Positions 41,786 through 49,663 of a stretch of 64,000 nucleotides of DNA are shown here, in pieces. Below the pieces are notes generated by a model that saw only the letters and a list, made by a program, of their open reading frames with translations, made no database searches and was not told the origin of the DNA. Within the stretch, counting starts at the first letter, position 1, and the number at the start of each line of letters is the position of its first letter. The stretch spans positions 248,001-312,000 of the forward strand of contig LCZK01000009.1 in the NCBI GenBank assembly GCA_001025035.1, written 5' to 3'. The translations under genes and the position numbers were made by a program. This DNA is from Actinobacteria bacterium IMCC26207 (lineage in GTDB: Bacteria; Actinomycetota; Acidimicrobiia; Acidimicrobiales; Microtrichaceae).

Positions 41786-42805
41786 CTACGCAGGCTTCTG
41801 ACCCACGCAATGCCAGTTCAGGGTCAGCAGTTCTTCCTCTTCCGCTTGGATGTAGGACTGACTGTTCTTGTTCATCCGCTGCAGCAACGTGTCGGTCTTT
41901 TTGGGGATGAGGTGCAGCTTGGCTAGGAACTTGAACGCTGCCTCGTACTTGTCGAACAAGGCGACCTCTTTCTTGATCACCTCCACTGCAGGCCGACCCA
42001 CCGAAGACACCAGCTCAAACCCCGCTTGGCGGTATGCGTCATCCCAATACTTGTAATACCAGAACCCACCAAACACGGTGAGCTCACGCGTGTGCTGGAT
42101 AAGCGTGCGTTGATGTTCGTTGTCTCGGTCATACGCGTCGAGCGCTGCAACGTCGTTGATCACAAAGCGTCCACCGGGCTTGAGCACTCGAAAGGCTTCC
42201 GCAAAGGTGAACTTATGATCGCTCACATAGGTCATCGGCTGAATTGCGTAGATGGCATCGAAGGAGGCGTCCTCAAACTCGAGGGGCTTATTGAAGTCAC
42301 CGAACGCAAAGTTGTTTCTCGGCAGGTTCGGGTTCCGCCAAGCTTTCTCGATCTGCGACCGGTCTAGGTTGACACCGTATGGGGTTGCGCCAGTCAGCTC
42401 GGCCATATGCTCTGCAATTGCTCCGCAGCCGCATCCCAAGTCCAAGAACTTCTCACCCTTGCTCAGCTGCAAGTCATTGGCCACGATGCGCTCGAACAAG
42501 ATCTGGTTCTGCAGCACCGACTGAGATGGATCGATTGTTGGCGGCATGTACATCTTCTCGACCGAGCCCAGCGTGCACAACAGGTGAATCACTTTGTAGA
42601 GCTCGGTGAGTTCGTTGCTACTGCCCTGCGGATAACCCCGCACAGCGACGCCAGCTTCGTAGTCGGCCTTGGTGTTCTCGGGCGAGTCCACAAACAACTC
42701 GTCATAGGACCGCATATAGGCGTTGTAGTCGTCATCGCTGATTCGCAGCAGCCCCCACAGCGCTCCGAGGCGATCTTTCAAGGTGGTTGGCTTGTGCTTG
42801 GTCAT
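41786..42805 (-). CDS. SAM methyltransferase of the sterol/cyclopropane-fatty-acid type
   Basis: A 339-residue methyltransferase. The SAM motif is FLDLGCGCGAIAEHMA, followed by GVNLDRSQIEKA, FGDFNKPLEFEDASFDAIYAIQPMTYVSD and FRVLKPGGRFVINDV. The N-terminal helical region and the long aromatic C-terminal part (GGFWYYKYWDDAYRQAGFELV) recall sterol C24-methyltransferases (Erg6-like) and related lipid methyltransferases; this subfamily call is a guess from layout. It is the second gene of an operon with a TetR regulator, overlapping it by four bases, so the regulator probably controls it. Confidence 0.82.
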   Translation of the reverse strand: MTKHKPTTLKDRLGALWGLLRISDDDYNAYMRSYDELFVDSPENTKADYEAGVAVRGYPQGSSNELTELYKVIHLLCTLGSVEKMYMPPTIDPSQSVLQNQILFERIVANDLQLSKGEKFLDLGCGCGAIAEHMAELTGATPYGVNLDRSQIEKAWRNPNLPRNNFAFGDFNKPLEFEDASFDAIYAIQPMTYVSDHKFTFAEAFRVLKPGGRFVINDVAALDAYDRDNEHQRTLIQHTRELTVFGGFWYYKYWDDAYRQAGFELVSSVGRPAVEVIKKEVALFDKYEAAFKFLAKLHLIPKKTDTLLQRMNKNSQSYIQAEEEELLTLNWHCVGQKPA

Positions 42806-43464
42806 GTGAAGCTCCTGTTGAGGCTCGGGTCTGACCTGTTGAGGCCAGCTTCTGTTGCTATCGCCGCTTGCGAGGCGATCCGGACGAGTAGGTCAAGGCG
42901 GCGACGTCGCGCTGCTAGTGGTGCGTCTTCGATTGCCAACAGACCGAACATGCCGGTAAGAAACGTCATCGCAAGATCGACTGCATCCACTTCGGGGACT
43001 CGCTGGGCAATGACCCCAACGAGCATGAGCCCCACCGGGTGATCCGCCACATCTTGACTCTGCGCAACCTCAGGCCGGAACTGCCCCGCGCACAGGTCTC
43101 GGACAAGTCTGCGGCCAAGGCGACGCTCTGCTGATAGGACTGCTTTGACCACCGCAGCGAACACCTCCTCGACAGAGCCTGAGTGTTCGCTCACCACAAG
43201 TGCCGCTGCTGCGATTCGGCGCTCCTCGATCAGAAGTAGTTCTCGCAGAACTGCGTCTTTGCCGGCGAAGTGCACGTAGAAAGCGCCGCGAGTCAGACCG
43301 ACGCGTTCGGTGATTGCTGCAATCTCGGTTCCGGCAAAGCCGCATCGCTTGAACTCTTCGACGGTCTCGGTAAAGAGACGTGCACGAGTGTCTTCGCGTT
43401 GGGCTGTGCGGCGATCAGTCACCTTGGTTGGTTGTGCTGCTCGAACGCTCTCCACTGCCGGCAT
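42802..43464 (-). CDS. TetR-family regulator, operon partner of the lipid-type methyltransferase
   Basis: A 220-residue TetR regulator. The helix-turn-helix is in LFTETVEEFKRCGFAGTEIAAITERVGLTRGAFYVHFAGKDAVL. The ligand domain is helical. I place the start at ATG 43464, not the GTG at 43494, because the twin operators at 43476-43500 then lie upstream of the gene instead of inside it. The TGA at 42802 overlaps the methyltransferase ATG (ATGA). It is divergent from the class II aldolase gene, and could control one or both directions. Confidence 0.9.
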   Translation of the reverse strand: MPAVESVRAAQPTKVTDRRTAQREDTRARLFTETVEEFKRCGFAGTEIAAITERVGLTRGAFYVHFAGKDAVLRELLLIEERRIAAAALVVSEHSGSVEEVFAAVVKAVLSAERRLGRRLVRDLCAGQFRPEVAQSQDVADHPVGLMLVGVIAQRVPEVDAVDLAMTFLTGMFGLLAIEDAPLAARRRRLDLLVRIASQAAIATEAGLNRSDPSLNRSFT

Positions 43465-43475
43465 GGCAGCAACAG

Positions 43476-43500
43476 TAACGCGCGTTAGTGACACGCGTCA
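43476..43500. promoter_or_regulatory. Twin 12-bp palindromic operators upstream of tetR
   Basis: TAACGCGCGTTA (43476-43487, perfect palindrome) and TGACACGCGTCA (43489-43500) are two copies of one pattern, T-R-AC-R-CGCGT-Y-A, with 13 bases centre to centre. This is the arrangement TetR dimers use when two bind in a row. On the minus strand the second copy overlaps TTGACG, which would serve as -35, so binding should repress the TetR-methyltransferase operon. Confidence 0.6.
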
Positions 43501-43548
43501 ACGAGCAGGTGGAGTGCTGGCCACTCAGCTACCCTTCGATGCACTGCC

Positions 43549-43563
43549 TGCATGATTCATGCA
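43549..43563. promoter_or_regulatory. 15-bp perfect palindrome upstream of the class II aldolase gene
   Basis: TGCATGATTCATGCA is symmetric about its central T and ends 16 bases before the ATG at 43580, close to where the transcript should start. It does not resemble the twin operators on the other side of the intergenic region, so a second regulator may act here. Confidence 0.4.
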
Positions 43564-43579
43564 CGCATAGGGGGCAAGC

Positions 43580-44323
43580 ATGGAACAGCCAGATCTCAGG
43601 AATAATCCGATGGCGCCGCCGTTGCCGGAACTCAGCGCTCATGCTCAGGTAGCGCTGTTGTGTCGCACGCTCTTTCGTGAGGGATACGACGATCACCTCG
43701 CAGGCCATATCACGAGCCGACAACCCGACGGCACGCTCTTGGTAAATCCTTGGGGGCTTACCTGGGATGAGGTTCGGGCCTCGGATATTTTGCGCATCGA
43801 TGTTGAAGGGAACCTGCTGGAAGGTCGATGGACGGTCACCCCCGCAATCGCTCTGCATGTAGAGCTACACCGGGCGCGACCAGACGTCGCCGTTGCGGTG
43901 CACAACCACCCGCGCTGGGGCACGATCTGGGCCGACCTGCGACGAGTCCCTCCCGTGTATGACCAGACCTCTGCGATGGTGCCCGAGAACCCGGCGTTGT
44001 ACTCCGAGTTTGGTGGGTCAGTAGACAACACCGAGAACGCTCGGGCATGCGTCGAGGCACTCGGTGACGCCCGCATGGCGCTGCTGGCCAATCACGGTGT
44101 GTTTGTAGTTGGCAAAGACATCGCGCAAGCACACCACCGAGCCGTGATCCTTGAGTGGCGCTGCCGGCAGGCTTGGCATGTTGAAGCCATCGGCGGTGGG
44201 GTTCCACTGGATCCCGAGGTGAACCGGCGCTTTGCAGCACCCTTCGACTACGTGTCATTCCCCGGTCTGTGGGAGGCCATGTGCCGTAGAGAACTGCGCC
44301 ACGACCCCGCCATCTTGGACTGA
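43580..44323 (+). CDS. Class II aldolase/adducin-family protein
   Basis: A 247-residue zinc aldolase-fold protein. The zinc site is VAVHNHPRWGTIW (His-x-His) with a third His in LLANHGVFVVG; the N-terminal ligand-binding loop is GYDDHLAGHITSR and LLVNPWGLTWDEV. Family members split sugar or acid phosphates (fuculose, ribulose) or decarboxylate; the substrate is unknown. AGGGGG precedes the ATG by five bases. An amidohydrolase gene follows after a short gap, so both may act in one catabolic route for an aromatic or acid compound. Confidence 0.88.
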   Translation: MEQPDLRNNPMAPPLPELSAHAQVALLCRTLFREGYDDHLAGHITSRQPDGTLLVNPWGLTWDEVRASDILRIDVEGNLLEGRWTVTPAIALHVELHRARPDVAVAVHNHPRWGTIWADLRRVPPVYDQTSAMVPENPALYSEFGGSVDNTENARACVEALGDARMALLANHGVFVVGKDIAQAHHRAVILEWRCRQAWHVEAIGGGVPLDPEVNRRFAAPFDYVSFPGLWEAMCRRELRHDPAILD

Positions 44324-44346
44324 ACCGACCATGCATAGTGACCGTC

Positions 44347-45552
44347 ATGACCACTGAACCGCCCACCGCCGATCACGACGACCTGTTCCTTCCCGAGCCG
44401 GAACCGCGGCAGGTGCGATACACCGTCATCTCGGTGGATGACCACCTTGTAGAACCCCCCGACATGTTCGAGGGACGATTGCCCGCTGCACTTCAGGCGA
44501 GTGCTCCACGAGTGGTCGAGAACAAATGGGGGCATCAAGTCTGGAAGTTCGACGGCGAGACGTATAGCCAGGTCGGCATGAATGCGGTTGCCGGGCGGCG
44601 CCTCGAGACCGTCAAGGTGGAGCCCTTTCGGTTCGACCAAATGCGCCGAGGCTGCTGGGATATCCACGAGCGTGTTCGCGATATGGATATCAACGGTGTG
44701 TGGGCTTCGCTGAGTTTTCCCTCGATGATCACGGGCTTTTGTGGCCGGGTGTACTCACAGTGTTCCGACCCCGCGCTGGGCCTTGCCGTCACTCGAGCAT
44801 GGAACGACTGGATGCACGATGAGTGGTGGCAGCCGTACCCCGATCGCACCATCCCACTCGGCATCACCTTTCTGACCGACCCCGAGTTGGGGGCCGCCGA
44901 AATCCGCCGCAATGCTGCACGCGGGTTTCGCACCGTCACACTTCCTGAACGCCCGCATCGTTTGGGCCTACCGTCGATATTTGAGCGGTACTGGGAACCG
45001 ATCCTGCGGGCCTGCGCCGAGACCGACACTGTTATCAGCCTGCATGTTGGTTCCTCTGGGCTTGGCGACCTGCCCGATGGCTGTTGGGATGTTGCGATTC
45101 CGCTTACCGCGACCCTGTTTGGACAGTTATCGCTGACTGCTTGCGTGGAGTGGCTCTGGGCAGGGTGGGCGGTTGAATTCCCGAACCTAAAAATCGCAAT
45201 GTCGGAAGGGGGCATTGGTTGGGTAGCCATGCTGATCGACCGACTCGACAACATCTTGGACCGTTCGGGCTATGCAAGCGACTGGCCAATCCGCCCCGCC
45301 GATGTGCTGCGCCGTAACTTCTGGTTCTGCACTCTCGATGACCCCTCCACTATCAGCACTCGCCACACCATCGGGGTTGAGAACATCATGGTCGAGGTTG
45401 ACTACCCCCACGGCGACGGCACCTGGCCCGATACCCAAGAAGTCATCGAGCGCCTTTGGGGCCACATCCCAGCCGAGGAATTACGTGCCATGTGCTGCGA
45501 GAACGCAGCAGAGCTGTACCGCCATCCGCTGCCCAAGGTTCTGCTCCCCTAG
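44347..45552 (+). CDS. Amidohydrolase-2-family metal-dependent hydrolase/decarboxylase
   Basis: A TIM-barrel protein of about 401 residues of the amidohydrolase 2 (ACMSD-like) group. The first metal motif is VISVDDHLVEPPDMF, later positions are ISLHVGSSG and VEVDYPHGDGTWPDT with the catalytic Asp region. Members decarboxylate or hydrolyse aromatic and unsaturated acids, often in degradative pathways next to aldolases. The frame begins at GTG 44338; ATG 44347 is the plainer start, and no ribosome site decides. It follows the class II aldolase gene and is probably in its operon. Confidence 0.87.
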   Translation: MTTEPPTADHDDLFLPEPEPRQVRYTVISVDDHLVEPPDMFEGRLPAALQASAPRVVENKWGHQVWKFDGETYSQVGMNAVAGRRLETVKVEPFRFDQMRRGCWDIHERVRDMDINGVWASLSFPSMITGFCGRVYSQCSDPALGLAVTRAWNDWMHDEWWQPYPDRTIPLGITFLTDPELGAAEIRRNAARGFRTVTLPERPHRLGLPSIFERYWEPILRACAETDTVISLHVGSSGLGDLPDGCWDVAIPLTATLFGQLSLTACVEWLWAGWAVEFPNLKIAMSEGGIGWVAMLIDRLDNILDRSGYASDWPIRPADVLRRNFWFCTLDDPSTISTRHTIGVENIMVEVDYPHGDGTWPDTQEVIERLWGHIPAEELRAMCCENAAELYRHPLPKVLLP

Positions 45553-45670
45553 GATTTTACTGCCCGAAGATTTTGCTGCGCTGAGAAATCTGCGCCACGA
45601 GAAGCAGGCCGGCACTTCGCTTCCGAACAGCTAGTGATTCCAATCTGCCTGTTCCATGGTGTGTGAGTTG

Positions 45671-45676
45671 TATACC
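45671..45676 (+). promoter_or_regulatory. Likely -10 element of the vapBC promoter (leaderless transcript)
   Basis: TATACC ends eight bases before the vapB ATG at 45685, so the transcript would begin at or within a base or two of the start codon. There is no Shine-Dalgarno. Leaderless toxin-antitoxin mRNAs are common in actinobacteria. The repeated TTGTAT/TGTAT around it may be where VapB binds. Confidence 0.4.
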
Positions 45677-45684
45677 GTTGCTGT

Positions 45685-45888
45685 ATGGCACGCACAAACA
45701 TTGATCTCGACGACGAGGCATGTGAAGCGGTCATGGAACGATTCCACTTGGGCTCAAAGCGCGAGGCCGTCAATCTGGCCCTGCGCCGCCTTGCCTCGGA
45801 GCCGCTCAACCTGGACGATGCCCGGCGCTTGCGAGGTTCGGGTTGGGACGGCGACCTTGACCAGATGAGGTCAAGTCGCTCCGAATGA
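45685..45888 (+). CDS. vapB: VapB-type antitoxin
   Basis: A 67-residue antitoxin. It begins MARTNIDLDDEACEAVMERFHLGSKREAVNLALRRL, the usual ribbon-helix-helix DNA-binding and dimerising fold of VapB, followed by a flexible acidic tail with the toxin-contacting Trp (GSGWDGDLDQMR). Its TGA overlaps the ATG of the toxin gene (ATGA at 45885-45888). It should neutralise the VapC toxin and repress its own promoter. Because the toxin frame is broken here, the antitoxin may now only act on related toxins elsewhere. Confidence 0.9.
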   Translation: MARTNIDLDDEACEAVMERFHLGSKREAVNLALRRLASEPLNLDDARRLRGSGWDGDLDQMRSSRSE

Positions 45889-46280
45889 TCTTCGTCGATA
45901 CCTCTGCTTGGGTCGAGTTCTAACGCGACACCAGCTCAGCGGTCTGCAACACCGCGGACGACCTGCTCGGGGACGACCTCGCCATCTGCGACGCGATCAG
46001 CATGGAGGTCCTCGTAGGCGCCCGAAGCGCACAGCACCTCGCCCAACTGCGCGGCCTGCTAGCTAGAACCAAACTGATTCCGATCATCGCTCAGGACTAC
46101 GACCAAGCCGCCGCCCTCTACCGGACCTGCCGAGGAAACGGCGAAACTGTTCGCAGGCTCATCGACTGCTTGATCGCGTCAGTTGCTATTCGACTAGACG
46201 CTCCGGTCCTGCACGCCGACGCAGACTTTGCAGCCTTGGCCCGGGAGGGATCACGATCAGATCGGGGTCACACCTGCTAG
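45885..46280 (+). pseudogene. vapC: VapC-type PIN-domain toxin, interrupted by a nonsense codon
   Basis: The frame begins MIFVDTSAWVEF and then meets TAA at 45921-45923, after which the same frame continues unbroken for 118 codons to TAG. The acidic residues of a PIN ribonuclease are otherwise all there: Asp5, Glu in ISMEVLVGA, Asp in RRLIDCLIASVA, and Asp in HADADFAALA. A single base change from TAC (Tyr, EFYRDT being a common VapC sequence) to TAA would explain it. Restart at ATG 46002 would lose Asp5 and the first strand. So the toxin is probably inactive, recently, unless this is a sequencing error. Confidence 0.85.
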
Positions 46281-46317
46281 GCGACACGCATGTGAGGCGA
46301 GACCGCTGGCCAACAGG

Positions 46318-46884
46318 TCACGGCACATCCTCGTCGAGTTCAGCGAGGCGGTTCTCCACCATGGCCAAGAGGATCGGCCGGTCGACATCCCAGTCGAGGG
46401 GCACCTGCACCGTCTTCTTGTTCACCTTGTAGCCATCAAGCAACGGCCTAGCAGCCTCGAGCGCTCGGCCACCCCACGGCGCCAGCAGAATATGCCTAGT
46501 CTGCACGGACACGCCGAACACGTAGTCCTCCTCTCGGCGCAGCATCGGTTGGTTCCAGGCGATCACCGGTCTCAGTTCGGGGTGGGCTTCGGCGATTGTC
46601 GCGAACATCGCCCGAACTGTGCTCGCGCCTGCCGGGTCAACCTTGGCGAGATAGTCGTCCACTGTGTCGAACCGCTTGGACGAGGTAGAGCCGCGGCTGA
46701 ACATGACCAATGCGTTGGCATGCGCCCGACTGAAGCCGTGCTCTTCGGTTAGGTACGCGAACTGCTCGCCGTAACTTTGGTCGGCTCGTTCAGCCATGCG
46801 GTCGAACCAGTAGGCCATCGGCTGGCCGTGCTTCTTCTCGATCGCAGGAAAGAACGCGGCGCGGTCACCGGACTTGGTCGCCAT
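46318..46884 (-). CDS. DUF4287/DUF1801 (YdhG-like) protein
   Basis: A 188-residue protein of two small domains. The first 60 residues resemble DUF4287 (KKHGQPMAYWFDRMAE, LTEEHGFSRAHANALVMFSRG). The rest resembles the DUF1801/YdhG fold (TVDDYLAKVDPAGASTVRAMFATIAEAHPELRPVIAWNQPML, then VDWDVDRPILLAMVENRLAEL). YdhG-like proteins are said to bind metal or act as iron chaperones; function is not established. Names from memory, moderately sure. It lies alone, divergent from the glycosyltransferase gene. Confidence 0.75.
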   Translation of the reverse strand: MATKSGDRAAFFPAIEKKHGQPMAYWFDRMAERADQSYGEQFAYLTEEHGFSRAHANALVMFSRGSTSSKRFDTVDDYLAKVDPAGASTVRAMFATIAEAHPELRPVIAWNQPMLRREEDYVFGVSVQTRHILLAPWGGRALEAARPLLDGYKVNKKTVQVPLDWDVDRPILLAMVENRLAELDEDVP

Positions 46885-47212
46885 GACCGGAGCTTACGCG
46901 TGGGGCTCGCCGCGAGGGCGCCCGGACCCGCTGAACGCCGGACGCACTGGAGGCTGCCGCATTGGCGCCGGTAAGCGACGGTTTCCGTAGCTTACCGGCG
47001 CCAATGATTCAGGTTGCTGGGGTGCAGGAACGATACGATCGCTCGTCGGTCCTTGGCCCTTGGCCCTCGCTCCTTGGCCGTGCAACGAGCAAAGAAGGCA
47101 CTGGGTTAGTTCTGATCTCAACCGAACTGCTCGCCGTCACTCATCTCGCACTTGTGACAGATCGGTATCGGTCATACTCATACGGGAGTTAGACCGTGCT
47201 TAAGGCCATGAT
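46885..47212. other. 328-base intergenic region with a long hairpin
   Basis: The region separates divergent genes. It holds a 47-base inverted repeat (46960-47006, listed separately) and a run of CCTTGGCC-like direct repeats around 47052-47078. AAGG lies about eight bases before the glycosyltransferase ATG. No convincing -35/-10 pair and no coding frame of quality were found. Confidence 0.6.
46960..47006. repeat. 47-base near-perfect inverted repeat (hairpin)
   Basis: Arms of 16 bases, CATTGGCGCCGGTAAG and CTTACCGGCGCCAATG, are exact reverse complements. Inside the 15-base loop an additional ACGG-TTT-CCGT stem forms after a two-base internal bulge on each side. No T-run follows on either strand, and both neighbouring genes run away from it, so it is not a terminator. 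It could be a REP/MITE-like element or a protein-binding site. Confidence 0.85.
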
Positions 47213-48301
47213 ATGAATCCACTCGAAGTTGTCTACGACGCCCAGATCTTCTATCGACAGCGACGCGGAGGCGCATCGAGGCTTTTCGTCGAACTGATCA
47301 GCGAGTTTCTACTTGACCCGGATTTGGGAATCCATCCGAGTGTCGAGATTCGAATCAATCGCAATCTCTACTTAAGTGAACTACCGACCGGCCGCTTCTG
47401 GACAATCCCGGAAGGCCATGTACTCGACCGAGATCGACTGGTCGGTTTTGCCAACAGACTCCCGTTCAGAAGGGCCAACAGAGGACCCGTGATTGAACAC
47501 TTCACGTACCACGAAAGACTTCCAAACCCAAGGCATTCCGATGCACCAACGGTGGTCACGCTTCTTGACATGATTCCGGAACTTCACCCGAACGACGTGG
47601 GGCGTGAATCTCATCGAAACAAGACGGCTTGTCTACAGCAAGCCGATCTTGTGATCTGTATTTCAGAAACTGTCAAAGATGACTTGCTCTCCTGCGTGGA
47701 GAACATCTCCGGGCAGATTCGGGTCTGTCCGCTGGGCGTGCGCCCAGTGACAGAAGAGCGACTCTTTAACCAGAGCAGGCGAGGAATTCTCTACGTTGGT
47801 GCGCGGGCACATTACAAACGGTTCGCTGTGCTGGTCGACGCTCTCCTTGACGGCAACTTCGAAGACTTGGAGTTACTGTGCGTGGGCGGTGGAGCCTTCA
47901 CATCTGCAGAGCGATCTCTGCTGGCGAGACTCCCTTCCTCGATCACCATCACACAAGAGGATGCGACAGATGATCGGCTTTCTGAGTTGTATCGGAGTGC
48001 AGCAGTATTAGTTTCAACATCGATGGCGGAAGGGTTTGGACTTCCAGCGCTCGAAGCAATGGCAGCAGGATGCCCCGTCATCCTCTCCGACATCCCCGTG
48101 TATCGCGAGGTAGCCGGATCGGCCGCCAGCTATTTTGCTGTGGACGACGCCAAGGGACTGTCTGCTCAGTTGTCCGAGTTACTCAATCACGCTGAACTGA
48201 GGCAAGAACTGGGCGGCCTCGGGTGGCAACGTTCGCAGCTGTTCACGTGGCGGAAAATGGCGGAGCGGACGGCAATGGCATACCAGTTGCTTTCACCTTA
48301 A
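47213..48301 (+). CDS. GT4-family glycosyltransferase
   Basis: A 362-residue retaining glycosyltransferase with GT-B fold. Signatures: N-terminal VVYDAQIFYRQRRGGASRLFVEL (like the acceptor-side loop of GT4 enzymes), LLDMIPELHP, ICISETVKDDLL, PLGVRP, ILYVGARAHYKRF for the nucleotide-sugar site, and MAEGFGLPALEAMAAGCPVILSD with the EX7E motif. It would add a sugar to a lipid carrier, polysaccharide or protein. No other polysaccharide genes are near. Base composition is somewhat more AT-rich than the neighbours, so it may have arrived separately, perhaps as a lone gene. Confidence 0.92.
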   Translation: MNPLEVVYDAQIFYRQRRGGASRLFVELISEFLLDPDLGIHPSVEIRINRNLYLSELPTGRFWTIPEGHVLDRDRLVGFANRLPFRRANRGPVIEHFTYHERLPNPRHSDAPTVVTLLDMIPELHPNDVGRESHRNKTACLQQADLVICISETVKDDLLSCVENISGQIRVCPLGVRPVTEERLFNQSRRGILYVGARAHYKRFAVLVDALLDGNFEDLELLCVGGGAFTSAERSLLARLPSSITITQEDATDDRLSELYRSAAVLVSTSMAEGFGLPALEAMAAGCPVILSDIPVYREVAGSAASYFAVDDAKGLSAQLSELLNHAELRQELGGLGWQRSQLFTWRKMAERTAMAYQLLSP

Positions 48302-48388
48302 GGAGCCGAGCCTGCGGTCAGTTCGCTGTGGTCGACGCGAGGCCGCTTCAATCTCGGACTTAAAGAAATGTCGGACACGAAGAACTAG

Positions 48389-48421
48389 AGAAGCCGACCC
48401 CCGAGGGATCGGCTTCTTTGC
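48389..48421. terminator. Bidirectional rho-independent terminator
   Basis: AGAAGCCGA (48389-48397) pairs with TCGGCTTCT (48409-48417) around an 11-base loop; TTTG follows on the plus strand and CTCTAGTTCTT on the minus strand. It lies 17 bases past the 3' end of the tRNA gene and about 88 bases past the glycosyltransferase stop, so it can end transcripts from both. Confidence 0.75.
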
Positions 48422-48437
48422 AGGCATTTCACCTAAT

Positions 48438-48514
<77 letters not shown>

Positions 48515-48525
48515 GCGTGAGCTGA

Positions 48526-48554
48526 ACTGTACTGCCACCACAGCCAAGCTTCAA
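48526..48554 (-). promoter_or_regulatory. Promoter of the initiator tRNA gene
   Basis: On the minus strand TTGAAG (48549-48554) and TACAGT (48526-48531) are separated by exactly 17 bases. Transcription would start about five bases before the tRNA 5' end at 48514, which is normal for a stable-RNA promoter. Confidence 0.65.
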
Positions 48555-48616
48555 TTCCTCTCAGGTCTTGTGCAACCGGACTTGCATCTCCCGCCTCGCC
48601 CGTCAACGCTGAGTCG

Positions 48617-49654
48617 GTGCGTAATCGGCTGATCCCACTACCGATGCCAACTTGGCCTCGCCCTCGCCTCTTTCACCTTCTAGCATTATTTGCCATGGTT
48701 GCGGCCACGATCTCTGGGTGCGGTTTTATTGAGGACCCGGACTCCCCTGCGCCAAAGTTGCCCCTGCCTCCCGAGACCAACATTGCATACGGGCCAGACC
48801 TTGGGTGCACCGACGCAAACGGATCGCCAACGGGTGCCCCAGCTAGTGATTGTGGCGGGGCGCAACAACTCGATATTTACCGTTCGCCACAACCTGGCCC
48901 TAACCCGGTGTTGTTGTGGTTTCACGGCGGTGGCTTTGTGGCTGGCGATAAGGCAGGGGATGTTTCTGCCTACTTAGAAGCCGCACTCAACGATGGTTGG
49001 GACATTCTCGCAGTGGATTACCGCCTCACAACGAGCACTGGCGAGAACGAGTTCCCGACCGCAATTCAAGATGCGAAACGGGCCGTGCGCTGGGTGAAGG
49101 CCAATGCCGAGGAACAAGACTGGGACCCAAACAACGTGGCTGCCATGGGTGAGTCTGCTGGCGGAAACATCGCAGCCATGCTCGCAGCTTCAACGAACCA
49201 GGCTGAACTAGAACCAACCGACCTGCCGGCTGAACTCTCTGGCAGCGCTACCGCGCCGATTGATTCAACGGTGATTGCAAGCATTGCTCTGATTCCCGTA
49301 ACGGATCTGACACTGTTTGCCCAAAATGATGTTTGGGGCGACCTCGTCAACAGATACGTCGGATGCAGCAGCGACAGCAAGCTCTGCGAGGCCGGGTATC
49401 AGTTGGGCTCAGTGCAAACCCATGTCACCCCGCAGAGTCGGCCGCTACTCTCGCTTCACGGGATCAACGACCCACTCGCTGCGCCTCAGCAGGGAGTTCT
49501 GCTGAGAGAGGCCTACTCGGCAGCCGGTATACCCGAACGCTTTCGCCAAGTCGTCGTGAGTGACGGTCCCGAGCGCTACCAAGGCCACGAGGTGGATTAC
49601 AAGCGCTTTGTTGGCGACTTTGTTGAGTTCTTCAATGCCGCAAAGACAACCTAA
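48617..49654 (+). CDS. Secreted alpha/beta-hydrolase lipoprotein (paralogue of the 38739 gene)
   Basis: A 345-residue lipoprotein esterase. The leader PRPRLFHLLALFAMVAATISGC has lipobox ISGC. Hydrolase motifs: LLWFHGGGFVAGDK, MGESAGGNIAAML (nucleophile Ser), and catalytic His in GPERYQGHEVDY near the C-terminus; LSLHGINDPLA holds the acid. Cys pairs in the first 60 mature residues may form a disulfide. It starts at GTG 48617. It and the 38739 gene share the layout lipobox-linker-HSL fold, so both probably act on esters outside the cell. Confidence 0.9.
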   Translation: MRNRLIPLPMPTWPRPRLFHLLALFAMVAATISGCGFIEDPDSPAPKLPLPPETNIAYGPDLGCTDANGSPTGAPASDCGGAQQLDIYRSPQPGPNPVLLWFHGGGFVAGDKAGDVSAYLEAALNDGWDILAVDYRLTTSTGENEFPTAIQDAKRAVRWVKANAEEQDWDPNNVAAMGESAGGNIAAMLAASTNQAELEPTDLPAELSGSATAPIDSTVIASIALIPVTDLTLFAQNDVWGDLVNRYVGCSSDSKLCEAGYQLGSVQTHVTPQSRPLLSLHGINDPLAAPQQGVLLREAYSAAGIPERFRQVVVSDGPERYQGHEVDYKRFVGDFVEFFNAAKTT

Positions 49655-49663
49655 CCCTGTCAA

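Noticed and set aside
46960-47006. Hairpin as an integron attC site or a terminator
   Set aside because: The core GTTRRRY/RYYYAAC boxes are missing and there is no integrase; no T-run on either strand and flanking genes run away from it.
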